Of a DNA stretch of 64,000 nt, positions 37,301-47,948 are shown in pieces; position 1 is the first letter of the stretch, and every line of letters starts with the position of its first letter. Position numbers and translations under genes: made by a program. Below the pieces are notes generated by a model. The model saw only the letters and a list, made by a program, of their open reading frames with translations, was not told where the DNA came from and ran no database searches. This DNA comes from Holacanthus passer (lineage: Eukaryota > Chordata > Actinopteri > Pomacanthidae): the NCBI GenBank assembly GCA_025331565.1, contig JAFREQ010000014.1, positions 5,288,501 to 5,352,500 on the forward strand, read 5' to 3'.

Positions 37301-40300
37301 AAAACTCTCCAGTTCAGTATAAATGGAAACATTGAATTAAAAGTCAGCTGAAATCTGTGTTGGAGGAAATTGCTGAGCCACAAGGTGGCAGTATTGCAAT
37401 AATCTCTTTGAACATCCACAGTTTATTCTCACTTATCTTGGGAAAGAGACAAGCTAAATGTCAGTAATGAGGTCATTGTGAGAGATGAAGTGCTTACATA
37501 TTAAAAACACGCACACTCTTATTTTAAGATATCCCCACTGTGCACGGTGCTACTTACCATTGGTCCTTGCATCACACCCATCTGAGCACCTCCGGCCTTT
37601 TCATCAAAACCTCCAGCCATCTGAGCAGCAAAGTTCTGTAAAAACACAAAACAGACAGAGACAGAGAGTCAGTTTATGTAGTTTATCTTGCCTGAGCTTG
37701 TGGTCATCACACACATCAGCAAGTAAACATTAACTGACTTGCTGGCTTAAATGGTTCAATTACCATGAAAGAGCACATAAAGAAAAAAAATGCCTGCACC
37801 TGCTCCCTGCTTAAATAAAGCACCATTTTTATCCATCATATTTCTGTGAAAGCATACAGTACAAGAATAAGGCAGTGAAGGTCTGTAGTGTGCACTCATA
37901 TTCTTCCCTCGTTCTTCTTTGAATAAAAAATGAATACATTTATTAACTCTTTTTAGGCTGTTTCCATGCAGGGAAATTGAAATGTAGCCAAACTGAACTT
38001 TCATCAGTCAGTTCAATTCATCCTGTACTTTGCAAATAGAGCAAACAAGGGATTTAGTGATGGTAAAGACACTGATAATTCTTGTGATTTACATCAACCA
38101 TCAAATTATCTCTACATATTTATACCATTCTTCTTATTTAACCAGACATTTGTATGACTGTGCGATGTTGTGTGGGAGTGAAACTGTGTGTGGTGTTTGG
38201 GACTTAAGTCTGATTAATGCCATGCGTTAAAGAAGTGCCCTGGGACTTACCCCTCCAAGCCCTGGTGGTCCAGGTGGGCCGGGAGGTCCGGGGTTTCCAG
38301 GGGTGCCAGGCTCGCCATCTCTTCCGCGAGGTCCAGGATTTCCCTAGGGAAAAAGAGGGAGGGTTATTTTCTCTAAGTCACCCATCACAAGGAGTACTAA
38401 AGAAGATTAAAGTCAGAAATGATGATTGTATTACACAGAGAATCTGGACAGCACTTTCCACATCAACAGATTCGGGTGAAAACCCACACAGGTGCATGAA
38501 GCTGTTTTCTCAGATTATTACTGGTTACACTAAATTGTCGTTTGCAACAAAACATTTACAGTCTCACATCTGTTGCTTGATGATTAGATTTGGATGTTCC
38601 TACACTTGAGTAGTTGTAACACTGCAGTCTCAAAGTATACAGAAGCCTGTCAGTTCAAGTATAATAATGATCAGAACTGTTGTTGCTTGGTGGCCCATGC
38701 TGAAATCACATCAGACATTACCACAAGACAATATCTTCTGAATAATGAACTGAGTAGATTGGTGGAGGGGTGTTTTCTGAACCCACTGTGTTTTCTCTTA
38801 CCTTATCGCCCTTAGCGCCAGCTTCTCCACGTGGTCCCTGCTCACCTGGGGGGCCCTGCAAAAACAAAGATGTTTGTCTCAGTAAAATACCCAGGATGGT
38901 TAAAACTCCTATTCAGAGCAAGACTCATATTTTCTTGCACCAATACTCATCAAACAGTGCTTAGATAAGAAATTTTTTTTGCTGTATTTTTAAAATTCTC
39001 AATAAACAGAATAAAAATGTATAATAATTACCATAGGCCCTGGTGGTCCTTTTGGTCCTACAACCTGCACAAAGGTAAAAAAAAAAAAAAAAAACGAAAG
39101 CTTTTGTCAGGTTTCTGTGGTTGCTGTCATAAATGATTCTTTATTACAGGACCAATCTTTCATGTTGTGTCCGGTCATTCCAGTTCCTAAACAGCCAAAA
39201 TTAGAGAACATTCCAACTTTGTAGGAGGTGGACATCAAGCTAAAAACACAATCTGATGAGGATTTCGTTTGACAGGACAAGTTTTGCTAAAAACATCACC
39301 TCCTCTTAACCTCTGGTTTGGCTGACTTTGTTCACCTGACATGTGCACTTGCAGCAAAGTTGCTGAGAGGATCTAAGAGGATTTGATTGGGTTCATTATG
39401 TACAAGGAATGCAGGGTTTTTCCTCATGTAATAGAAAGTTCATTGTAGCCATTGTAGCCTCTTATCAGTGACTAATCGCCCCTCTAATGATTAAAAATGT
39501 TTAAAACTGAAGAAAAACGGGGATAATCAATTAATTAAGAAAATAACAAAACAATGGATACTTTTTCATGACTTGAGGCTAACTCTAAGTCAAGAACAAA
39601 ATGTCAAATTCAGCAAAGCAAGATCTTGAGAAATATGTGTAGGTGATTATCATGGGCATGAATGTGCACAGTGTTAAAACATTTTAAGTCCCAGAAGAGA
39701 AAAACAAACTCCAAAATAAAGAAAATTGAGGCAAAAAAAAAAAGCTTATATGATCAGTCATGGTCTCTCTAAGTAAAATTAACACTCAGGCCAAGAATAG
39801 GTTTATGTATCAAGCAGTTTAAAGTGAAGGGTTTTTTTTACAGCAATGAAGTGTCAATTATTTCAGGAATTATTTCAGTATGATAAACTACAGAGGTTTC
39901 ATACTTACATCTGCAATTTCTCCTGGTTCACCTTTCTGGCCCTGATTGATAAAAGAAAGAAGTGATATCAGTGGCCCGAAACACTTTATTGAGAAACAAA
40001 TTACTTAATGCTACCAATTTTACAAGAAAAGCTTTTATGTTTTAATATTGTTACTTAAGTGAATAGATATCAGTATTTTCCCACAAGCCCTTGCCTCACC
40101 TTAGCGCCAATTGTCTCTGATGTTGCAGAAGGATGTATGAAGGGGAGAAAACAGAACAAAACATTAAAAGTGGTAAACACTTCAGACTCTTGACTGATTT
40201 GAATTCTGGTGTGTGATTCTTAGAAAAGGAGACCTACAAGGAAATTTAATGATGCTAATGTGATCAAATACCATTCACCACACCTAAAGATAGAGAACCC

Positions 40301-43300
40301 ATCCAGATTATATTAATGGTGAGATTCCAAGATGGATGAAGCAGAAGCAAGGATGGACTAGGAGATAAGAATGAAGTATTAAGATTTGATCATTAAAGCA
40401 AAATGAGGAAGTAAGTAAAAGCTAAGCAAGCTGTAACAACATGTAGCAACAGCTGATGTCCAACTGACATGACAAGTTTAGCTTCAGCTTTTCTTCAACG
40501 TTGTATATCTTATATTGTTATGAAAGATGTTTACACCACATGGGGTAATTAATTTATGTTCTACTGATCATACACTTATTCTATTTCTGATGGCCTGGGC
40601 GATCAACTCAGAACTCAGATGTCTGCAAAAGTATTTTGGTCAAGTTGTGATTTTGATGAAAATTCTCTTTTTTAAATATAAAAACACACGTGTGCATATT
40701 CTCTCTTTAACAGCTTAGTGTCTATTTAGTTAGACAAATCAGTCAAACAAAGATGCCACAGGAATACAGTGGCTCTTTAGAAGGCCTTGAACCTTTGACA
40801 GGTCTGTCTGTATAGCCTTGTCATGAGGTCTCATGCATAAAAGGTGAGGCCAACTTTGGTCCCTCTCTGAAGACACCTTAATTTTGTTCTCCAAATGGTT
40901 TAAATAAATAATTGAGTTGAGACTCAGTATGAACCTAAGCTTCATCTTAGTCATGAGTTAAAATTGAGCAGAAGCATCTGTAATGGTTTAGGTGAGAACC
41001 AGACAACACATCTCAGGATCCATCCAGTTCCACAAGGAACAGACCTTCATTGGGAATGAGATCATCATGATAATGCTGCTTATCTGGTCTACATCCAAAA
41101 CAAGCATGTAGTGGGCCACTTTGGAATAGGGAACATCAGGCACTGATTGACCAAAATAATATTATTTACTAAAACTAAATCATAAAACTAAAATCTTTTA
41201 GAGCAGCCAAGACTGTTAAAATCACATCTAAAGACTATAATCTGTACTACTGCAGCTCTGATCAGGCAGAACACTTGGATCCTGAAGTAGTTCCCCATTC
41301 AAAAGTGTTAGCCAGGGTGAGATAAATGCAAGCTAGAAGAGTAATTTATTTATGGGTATGTGAATAAATAAATTACAACCAATGGGGGCACTGGCATCAG
41401 CAGGGCAGATGGGACAGCACTCTCCAGATGGGATGATAGGGTTGGCACACTCTTTGATCTCCTCGCAGATTATCTCATCACACAGAACCGATCCGCTGTC
41501 GCACACACAGATACGACACGGCTCGGGCTTCCACACATCCTTATCATTATACTGCTGGCCATCCTGGATGCAGCCACCTGCCTCCTCTGTGGAAGCCAGC
41601 AGGGGGCGCGTGGCAGGTGGACAGAGGAATAACAGCAATGAAAAGGGAGAAAGGTTGGTTTGGAAGAGAATTAAAAAGGGAAAGGTATTGCAGTTTATGC
41701 AGTGTTGTGGGTTGATACAGCAGAAGTTGTTAAAAAAAAGTTGGTTTAGGGGAAGGAGGTTGGAATAAAAGGATGAAAGGGGGTCAAGAGGCATGGCAAG
41801 GAAGTAGGAGGAGTAACAACAGTATGGGGGTAAGATAGAGGAAGGGTGATTAGTGAATGAAGAGGAGGGATGTAGAAGGAAGGAGGAGAAAGATAAAAGT
41901 TATCCTGTATCAAAGACAAGCTCTGAACATTTTATAAAGTAGTGCAAAGTATACAAAAAGGGAAATTCAAACAACAGCAAAACATGGGAATTAAAAAGTG
42001 TGATTGCACGATATTAATCAATAGGGAATAAGTGGCCTTGTTCCTTTGATGCTGATGAACAGGTGCTGGTTTGACCCAAAAATACACTGGAACAAATCTG
42101 TAGAGCACAACTATAATTGACAAGTTTTAAAATTAAATTAAAGCAGGCAAGCCAATGCTCCAAGTTATCATATGGAGAATTTTATGGGAGGATAAAAATG
42201 TAATGTCAACAAGAGCCACAGTTAACAGCTGTGTCTGAAGCCCTAGTTGAGATATTTCACGTCCTTGGCTGAGTATATTTAACCAGCAGGCCTGCTCTCC
42301 TGCTCGTATGAATGAACCTCTCTTACAGGGATACTGTGCCCAATTGACAAGCTGCTGCCTTAAGTAAACACGGGGTCCTTCTAAATTTCTCCATCTGGAT
42401 CCCATAGCTGTGTCAAGCTCCAGTGCAAACACTTTGGGGAATTAAGAATGGGTGATTTGTTTAATGTATACAGCTTAAGGCTGGGCCTTAACTGCTCTTG
42501 TTTGTTTTTAAGCATATTTGTGAAAGTGATACTTAGCACATAGGTGTTAGAAGGCTTTTAAGTTCCTGATCAGAAATGAGTTTGGCTACTTGTATCTGAA
42601 CTCTTTCCACCATTTATTTATTTTTTTATATTACAATTTATGGTTAATGCTTTAAGAGAGAGTTAATTGGAAGCAGGAAATGTAGAGCAGTTCATTTTGC
42701 TATAAATAAAACTTTGTGTCCATCATCTGTTGACTCCCTGCTGTGCACCCTGTCCTCTGTGCTACTCCCCTCCTGCTACCCTTTGAGCCTGCTAGTCTGG
42801 GGTCAAGCACTGTCTGACCCTGTCACTTCACATCATGAAAACCCTGAATATGCTCCGCCATAATCCTGTGGGCCAGGTTGACATATTTTCAACATGTCTT
42901 CAAAAACAGTTAAACTCATAGTTTGCTCAAGAAAATTTGTCTGACAATTTACAGACAACTGTCTTTGTGATATAATGGTAGAAAAAAAGCCATCCAGCTG
43001 CATCATGCTTCATTAAGCAGATTTCAGATTTCCTGCTGAAAACTGGCACTACAGTATGAACAAATGCAGCAGGAAAGGCTGAGAAGAAGGACCCAGGGTA
43101 GGACAAACGACCACTTGTTCACCTGGTCCTCCATCCCACACAGATGTACCTTGACAGCCTCACCTTACCTATAGAAAGAATTGCACTGGCATACTTGGAA
43201 AGACCACTGACAGCCTGCTTGGCATTATGCACTCACATTGTCAGAAACAATTAACAACTACATCATTGTAAATGCATGTATTTAACTGGCAATAGCAAAA

Positions 43301-43583
43301 AAAGAGTTGTGCTCTTCATTGTCATCATTTGACAATTTGACACCACTGGCATTTGATGTGTTTTCTTCTGAAACATCAAGTAGAGAAGGTTGACAAGGCA
43401 ACAAAAAAGTTGGTAATGTCATCAGAGTAACAATCCAAATTTTTTTGCAAGTGAAAAGCAAAAAAATCAAGAAAAACTGTGCAACTTACGGTCATCCTCT
43501 TCCTGACATCTGACCACGGATAGTAAAACAACTTGGGATGCTACAAGTAGCAGAAGAGTCCTTGAGTCCACAAAGCTGAACAT
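22176..43583 (-). CDS. col2a1: Type II procollagen alpha-1 chain, complete coding region
   Basis: This encodes the major fibrillar collagen of cartilage, notochord and vitreous, secreted as a homotrimer. I can place 54 coding exons, all with GT/AG junctions, totalling 4464 nt: 1487 aa plus stop. Order: signal exon, VWC exon, 17-nt microexon, N-propeptide helix, telopeptide plus 1014-residue main Gly-X-Y helix in 45/54/99/108/162-nt exons, and four C-propeptide exons. VWC (WKPEPCRICVCD), the N-telopeptide (NFAAQMAGGFDEKAGG) and the end (DIAPMDIGG to CFL) are type II specific. Crosslink lysines in both telopeptides and both helical KGHRG sites are present, as is the collagenase site GPQG-LAG (exon 26414-26521). 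Unlike human (MIRLGAPQ), the N-terminus is MFSFVDSR, as in type I alpha-1. Which teleost duplicate (a or b) this is cannot be decided here. Confidence 0.96.
22450..22692 (-). CDS. col2a1: col2a1 C-propeptide exon 3 (243 nt)
   Basis: This is the conserved 243-nt exon of fibrillar collagens. It includes LTFLRLLSTEASQNLTYHC with the N-glycosylation site NLT, the segment GSNDVEIRAEGNSRFTYS, and two intrachain cysteines. Confidence 0.95.
22826..23013 (-). CDS. col2a1: col2a1 C-propeptide exon 2 (188 nt), lacks one conserved cysteine
   Basis: It encodes DYWVDPNLGSTADAIKVFCD and on to MNGGFH. In homotrimer-forming fibrillar procollagens the motif is DPNQGC. Here the codon at 22984-22982 is AGC (Ser) in place of the cysteine that normally forms an interchain disulfide. 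The length of 188 nt equals the human exon. Confidence 0.93.
23944..24232 (-). CDS. col2a1: col2a1 junction exon: helix end, C-telopeptide, C-propeptide exon 1 (289 nt)
   Basis: It contains the final Gly-Pro-Pro triplets, telopeptide GIDMSAFAGLGQTEKSPDPL with the crosslinking lysine, and then RYMRAD with the C-proteinase (BMP1) region A-D. The stalk follows, then ARTCRDLKLC with the first two propeptide cysteines. 289 nt equals human. Confidence 0.95.
24366..30470 (-). CDS. col2a1: col2a1 main triple helix, C-terminal block
   Basis: Exons on the minus strand: 24366-24473, 25101-25154, 25263-25370, 25497-25550, 25666-25773, 25899-25952, 26105-26212, 26414-26521, 26741-26902, 27023-27076, 27934-27987, 28124-28231, 28342-28395, 29103-29156, 29324-29377, 29556-29609, 29777-29884, 30372-30470. 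Sizes are 54, 99, 108 or 162 nt. Each exon starts with a complete Gly codon and ends after a Y-position codon, so every exon is a whole number of Gly-X-Y triplets. KGHRGFTGLQG (helical crosslink site) is in 25263-25370 and the collagenase site GPQGLAG is in 26414-26521. I saw no interruption of the Gly repeat. Confidence 0.93.
27318..27521. mobile_element. Related palindromic element in a col2a1 intron
   Basis: It begins with GGCATTTTAAACAGAAGACA and TGACATGTCACAGTAG. It ends with TGTTTTTCCTGCTATGACGA and GTCAAAATGTC, the same termini as at 56345-56432, with about 120 bases of extra interior. Confidence 0.45.
30138..30312. mobile_element. Partial fold-back element in a col2a1 intron
   Basis: AGGAATAGTTCAACATTTTG and TGCCAAGAATTAGATGAGA, then GATACCACTCTTATG and GAAGCTATAGCCAGCAGC. 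It matches one arm of the full element at 61901-62524 and the partial copies at 51497 and 60572. Confidence 0.55.
30720..36966 (-). CDS. col2a1: col2a1 main triple helix, N-terminal block
   Basis: Exons on the minus strand: 30720-30764, 31471-31524, 31635-31688, 31812-31865, 31973-32026, 32219-32317, 32762-32815, 33017-33115, 33280-33333, 33441-33548, 33654-33707, 33810-33908, 34029-34073, 34201-34299, 34819-34872, 35000-35044, 35202-35255, 35406-35450, 35540-35593, 35716-35769, 35910-35963, 36347-36400, 36739-36792, 36922-36966. Sizes are 45, 54, 99 or 108 nt, all whole triplets. GIKGHRV/G at the 35716-35769 boundary is the N-terminal helical crosslink lysine. The run of 45- and 54-nt exons reproduces the human COL2A1 order. 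Confidence 0.92.
37558..41586 (-). CDS. col2a1: col2a1 N-propeptide and N-telopeptide exons
   Basis: Exons on the minus strand: 37558-37635 (78 nt; N-telopeptide with the crosslink lysine of FDEKAGG and N-proteinase site at about AAQM), 38251-38343 (93 nt), 38802-38855, 39032-39064 and 39909-39941 (33 nt each), 40100-40116 (17 nt) and 41380-41586 (VWC). They form the short propeptide helix and the globular VWC module. The intron at 37636-38250 and the long intron at 40117-41379 hold no further exon that I can find. Confidence 0.9.
40100..40116 (-). CDS. col2a1: col2a1 17-nt microexon
   Basis: The exon AGACAATTGGCGCTAAG is bounded by CAG and GTGAGG. It is needed to join the VWC exon (phase 1 end, ATT G) to the first Gly-X-Y exon in frame, giving ETIGAK. 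Human COL2A1 has a 17-nt exon at the same place. It would be missed by ORF-based gene finding. Confidence 0.9.
41380..41586 (-). CDS. col2a1: col2a1 von Willebrand factor C exon (alternatively spliced exon 2)
   Basis: 207 nt, as in human. It encodes the cysteine-rich VWC module with CIQDGQQYNDKDVW, CRICVCD, VLCDEIICEE and GECCPIC. In vertebrates this exon is kept in type IIA (chondroprogenitor) and skipped in type IIB (mature cartilage) mRNA. Skipping alone here would join phase 1 to phase 1 and preserve the frame. The acceptor tract overlaps a CTCF-type motif. Confidence 0.93.
41596..41609 (+). promoter_or_regulatory. CTCF consensus motif at the VWC-exon acceptor
   Basis: CCAGCAGGGGGCGC matches the 14-base CTCF core consensus at every position. 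On the minus strand it forms the pyrimidine-rich tract (GCGCCCCCTGCTGG) ending about 8 bases before the acceptor AG of the alternatively spliced VWC exon. Occupancy is not shown by sequence. Confidence 0.55.
41610..43489 (-). other. col2a1: col2a1 intron 1
   Basis: The 1.9-kb first intron. In mammals this intron holds the SOX9-dependent chondrocyte enhancer. I could not recognise the paired SOX9 sites by eye, so no enhancer is claimed. An open frame overlapping the VWC exon extends to 41794 only because the intron happens to lack stops. No other gene is seen. Confidence 0.5.
43490..43583 (-). CDS. col2a1: col2a1 first coding exon, signal peptide
   Basis: It encodes MFSFVDSRTLLLLVASQVVL and continues to RCQEEDD, a signal peptide with a Leu/Val-rich core and likely cleavage after the RC-like end near residue 26. 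The donor is C|GTAAG in phase 1. The N-terminal MFSFVD is the type I alpha-1 start, not the mammalian type II start. Confidence 0.93.
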
Positions 43584-43614
43584 GTCTAAATATTAGACAT
43601 GCAGGAGCTTGGGT
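43569..43614 (-). promoter_or_regulatory. col2a1: Stem-loop enclosing the col2a1 start codon, with a 4-codon uORF
   Basis: Bases 43581-43601 form a perfect 9-bp stem with a 3-base loop (minus strand CATGTCTAA...TTAGACATG). The flanks at 43569-43576 and 43606-43614 can extend it imperfectly. An upstream ATG at 43600 opens MSNI then stops at 43586, two bases before the main ATG at 43583. The layout is the same as the 5' stem-loop of type I collagen mRNAs, which binds LARP6. Confidence 0.8.
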
Positions 43615-43782
43615 GAGAATTGAAGGGATGGACGAGACCAGGCTTTCAGTCAGTGGTGTGTTAAGTGTGTGTTCCCAGAGACTTATGGCACCATGCAGTC
43701 AAACCCTCCAAAATCTAAGTGGAATCCAACGCGGGGCCCCAGCTGGCACTCTGCACCCACCGCGTCAGGGCAAGCACCGCGG

Positions 43783-43789
43783 TTTTATG
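43783..43789 (-). promoter_or_regulatory. col2a1: TATA-like box of col2a1
   Basis: The minus strand reads CATAAAA followed by a GC-rich CCGCGG, about 200 bases before the start codon. This is the best core-promoter candidate, and would put the cap site at about 43755 with a 5' UTR of about 170 bases. A second short uORF (MVP then stop) lies at about 43696. Confidence 0.5.
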
Positions 43790-44456
43790 TCCACTGTGCC
43801 TTGTATGGATCTTCGTATATTCCAAAATACCAGTCCTTCCCCCAGACCCCCTGTAAGGCTGAAACCCGAACCTCATCTCCCTCCCCTCAATCCAGCAGCA
43901 TCTACTCTCCCAGGGATTTTTTTTTAACTCAAGCCCTCCTTCCTTCCTTGACCTGCTTGGCCTGGCCCGGCCAAGAGATGCACCTTCACTTTCACATTAA
44001 AAAGGGAGCTACAAGCAGCAGAGCACAGGTCAAGCTCTGACCCCACCACATGTCATCGTGTCAGTGAATTAGAAATCTCAAAGTTGACTGAAAAAATGGT
44101 AGAACAACTTTCAGATGGATTTCAAGACCATTCTCACCATAAAAAACTAAGGTACACATTGCTATTGGAGTACATACTGAAAGTCATATATGCTACGGTG
44201 CAGGCATACACAATAAAATTGTAAGAAATGTCAAAGGAAACTAAATTTCACTGCTTGGCCATGACCTATAGCATTGTCTTCATTAAATAGCCTACTTTTT
44301 TTTCCCCACATTTTGCCTAAATCTGGTCTTTCCAATCTGAGGTTACACCAAGCTGGAACTCTATATAACTATTAAAAGTAAGAGAAAAACTCAATCACAA
44401 AAAGTGATTTTTTTTTTACTACAAAATTGTTGCGTGATTAAACACAGTTTTACTCT

Positions 44457-44620
44457 AAGAAGATAAGATAAACCTTTATTCGTCCCTCAGTGTGGAAATT
44501 TGCAGTTAACAGTTAAATAGTAAAAAATGAAAAATATACACAAGCTAAAAAAGTATTTACAAATTTAACAAATACACACAAGATTATTTACAGAAATACA
44601 CACGAGATATAATTGCTGTG
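44457..44620. repeat. LINE-like tail with AGATA units
   Basis: AAGATAAGATAAACCTTTAT and TCGTCCCTCAGTGTGGAAAT match the 16250-16310 copy almost base for base, including the position of the AAGATA units. The following 100 bases are A-rich in both. Confidence 0.6.
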
Positions 44621-47600
44621 CAACTAAGATGGAAGTCATCTCCTGGACTTATTAATGGAACACAGAGGCTATTAAGTTTGACCTGACTGCCAGATACAGC
44701 TAGAAAACGTTTTTTTTATGTGAGAAGTCTCAAATAGTTTAATGAGGACAAAAACACAAATGTTATTTTTCTAGAATAATGACGTGCCACTTAAACTCTT
44801 GTGGGATAGGGGACTCAACACTGGGTCAACTGGGTTGTTTGTTTAAGTCTAGTCTCTTGGATTATGGATTAAACTGCAGACCTCAGACAACCTTAAAGTG
44901 TTAAGCTGACCAATCAACAGTGAAGTTGCATTGCAGGCAAAACTTCTGAGAGTCTTGTCTGTTTGGACAAAGGCCATTGACAAGAGGTTGTGAGATCCAG
45001 TTAAAAGAACAATCCTACCGTGGTTGAAGGAAATTTCTCTTGAGACAGAGCTAAATTTTCCACATTCCGTTAAATACTATGTTCGTGTCAGTATATCACT
45101 TGTCCATATGCAGTTAAATTGTCCAGTAGGTCTGTAACAGGATGTATTTACCTTCATAGCAACATTCCTGACAAAACAGAAGTTATATGCCAGAATTATC
45201 TATGGAGAAGCTGAGCCAGAAAGGTGATGAAATGTCTGTGTGATCTTTATCATGTACCTCTCTTTAGATAGCCAAGGTGAGTGGGCTTGAAAGGGGGTCT
45301 TTGTCACGAGAAGAGGCACAGTAATTTCAGGGTCACGACCTTCTAGGGAGCCCCCCTCATTCCACATACAGGAAAGAAAGATTTGAACGCACCATCTAAG
45401 CTCTCGTCTAACAGGTCTGTGAGCTGCGGAATTATGTTTAAGGCAGAAACTCAGCTTGAATCAGATCACTAAAACCAATAGGCATCTCCTCTTTTGTGCA
45501 TTGTGTTTTTATTCCACTTTCTTGCTGTCCTCATTCTCTATGACTATAAAGAGTGATCATCATAGCTCAGGTTAGCACATTAAAGTAAGTTGATCCTGGT
45601 TTTGTAGGATCTTCTGGTTTAAGTCATTTCAAGTTTAACCTGACAGCTCAACCGGTGATGATGATGACGCTGATGAGTCCAGCAAAGAAAATATTTCAGG
45701 AATTTAAACAGCCAGTTACCCAGCTGAATCAATAATCTGTGGCCTTTAGACAATAGAGCAAGTATACAGTGCCATTCTGCTCTAACACTGTGTCCAGTTT
45801 GCTGTGTCAGGTCAAGTCATTGTTGCTGTGTCACATAAGGGAAAAGATGAAGTTGCAGTTCTGCTGGAAGGGGCTCTATCTTGGTGAATGACTGAGAGCC
45901 TGTTATATTACAAATGTTAAAATAGGTAGGCTATAATAGTTCCTCTTGGAAGAAAGGCAAGCCTTGAGTGCAGAAAAATACTAAAAATAGCTGGAGAAAC
46001 TGAACCACCCTGAAATCATATGTATATAGGAATATGGATGAAGACACAAGTAAGCAGGGAAAACAAATGAAAATGAATCTCGAGATGCTAAAGAAATTAC
46101 TGCCGCCCTTTATAGCATCCTACAAGTGCTGAGGATGTATAATCTCAAAACAAGAGCACAGCCGAGAGCTGTGGAGCAATCATTCAACATTCATCTGCCA
46201 CGGCTCTCTTTAAAATGGTGTACCACAGCAGTTTATAACTACAGATCTGTATCAATGTACAGCAGGAATACTGAGCCCATTTCAGCTCTACACATCCTTT
46301 TTCTCTGTTGCTCGGACTGTATACTGCCTTCTGCCGTCTCCCAGCACACACAATAGGCCTCTGTGTGCACGGCCCGCGGAATGCTGCGAGATGGCAGGGC
46401 AGTGGGATAGCTGCATGGTGAGGATGGGGGTTGGTGGGTGAGGAAGGGTGTGGAAGCTAGGAGGATGAAGGAGGAGGGGGGCTGGTTTGAGGGTAGGGGA
46501 AGGGGAAGAGATGGCAGTGACGGACGGAGGGTGGTGATGGGGGGGCTGACCTCTCACAACTGTACGGGTGTACAGAGGCTCCAGGGGTCTAGAGGGTGTC
46601 TAGGTTTCGGCACAGTGACCGCAGCAGAGGGGTGGCTGTGGTCCTCTGTGTACACACATACTGGTGACGGGAGGGTAGTCAACACCCACCTGGGGGAGAG
46701 GAGAGGACAGATGGGCCCTGAGGACTGAAAGCGTCTCATAATGTGTGCTGTCCTTCATGAAAAACTGACTGGGTCTAGATGTTCAGGTTGTAAATAACCA
46801 AAAGGGCTATGTCATGCTCAAAGTAATAAGATTACAGTTGTTGTGACAAAAGGAAAAGAGCTACCTTTCAGCAATAAAAAGCAAATTCTGATGAAAAAAA
46901 ACATTTTTAAATGCTGTTATTTAATTACTGATACATCAAGACTAAATAACCACACTAGCGGCCCCATGAGGCTGTAAGGCTCATTGCATACCTGAAAATG
47001 AAATTGGTTTGCTGAATGAAAAAATGCAGAAACAACTTTGCTACTCTTGTCTTACTGCTGGGGCAGAAAATGTTAAGTTTGGCCTGTGGGCAGTGCCAGA
47101 GGAAGTGCTATGTTATTACCAAAATGAAAAGGATTTATCCTTTGTACAAAGGCCATTTTAGGAAAACTCAGACTTGTCAGCCTCAGCTTTACCTTGTCTG
47201 ACTTGGCTCAACTTTCAGCAGTTCAAGCTGTTCTTTGTTAGCCTCCAGCAGACGACATCAGACTTAACTGTACTATGGCTCAGCTGAGATTTTAGCTCAT
47301 CATTAGCATGCTCATGTGCTAACTATTGTATGTTAATGTGTAGATGTGTAACATGTAACATACATATATCACACAAGCATACATATGGCTTACTGCTAAC
47401 ATACTAACATATAATATGTTATCATGCAATGTTATTAAACCAGCAATAACTGATGTTTTTGAGGCAGCAGTAGCAAGTTGCAAACACAACATATCATCAC
47501 CTTTTAAGCTGATATAGCAAACACGTTAGAAAACAGTCATTCATTTGTGTCTGGCCACCTGACGAATATGAGTTCAATATTCACTCTTTTTTAGCTCTGT

Positions 47601-47921
47601 TTTTGGTCTCTACCAACTCCTAAGAGAAATATCTGTCTCTTTACCTGCTAAATTTTGTCTGCCATTCGCTGAACCTGGAAGTTTAGTGTGGGTTTTTTGT
47701 GAGGGCAACAATGAGCTGAAACTTACTGTAAAGTTCCAGACACACACAAATCTTCCACATTGTTATTATGAACTTATCAATTATAACTGCTTTAAAATAA
47801 AAGTACATCCGGATGGGAATTTGGTATTCAATCTTTTCACCTATAAACTGATACTGCAGAAATGAACAAATTTTGCAGCACCCTTGGCCCTGCCTTAAGA
47901 CACCTACTGTGCAAACCACTA

Positions 47922-47948
47922 ATAGATAGATAGATAGATAGATAGATA
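47922..47948. repeat. (TAGA)n microsatellite
   Basis: About six TAGA units. The adjacent sequence does not contain the TTTATT-GTCCC block seen at other such arrays in this window. Confidence 0.85.

Noticed and set aside
41333..41794. 153-codon ORF containing the VWC module as a stand-alone gene
   Set aside because: The VWC part is col2a1 exon 2 bounded by clear splice sites. The N-terminal part is intron that happens to lack stops.
43490..43583. Identity as col1a1 because of the MFSFVD start
   Set aside because: The VWC sequence, telopeptides, 17-nt exon and C-propeptide all match type II. Only the signal exon is type I-like.
46416..46550. Purine-rich tract as a G-quadruplex or regulatory switch
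   Set aside because: GA/GGG-rich but with irregular G-run spacing. Such tracts are common in fish spacer DNA, and nothing links it to a function.
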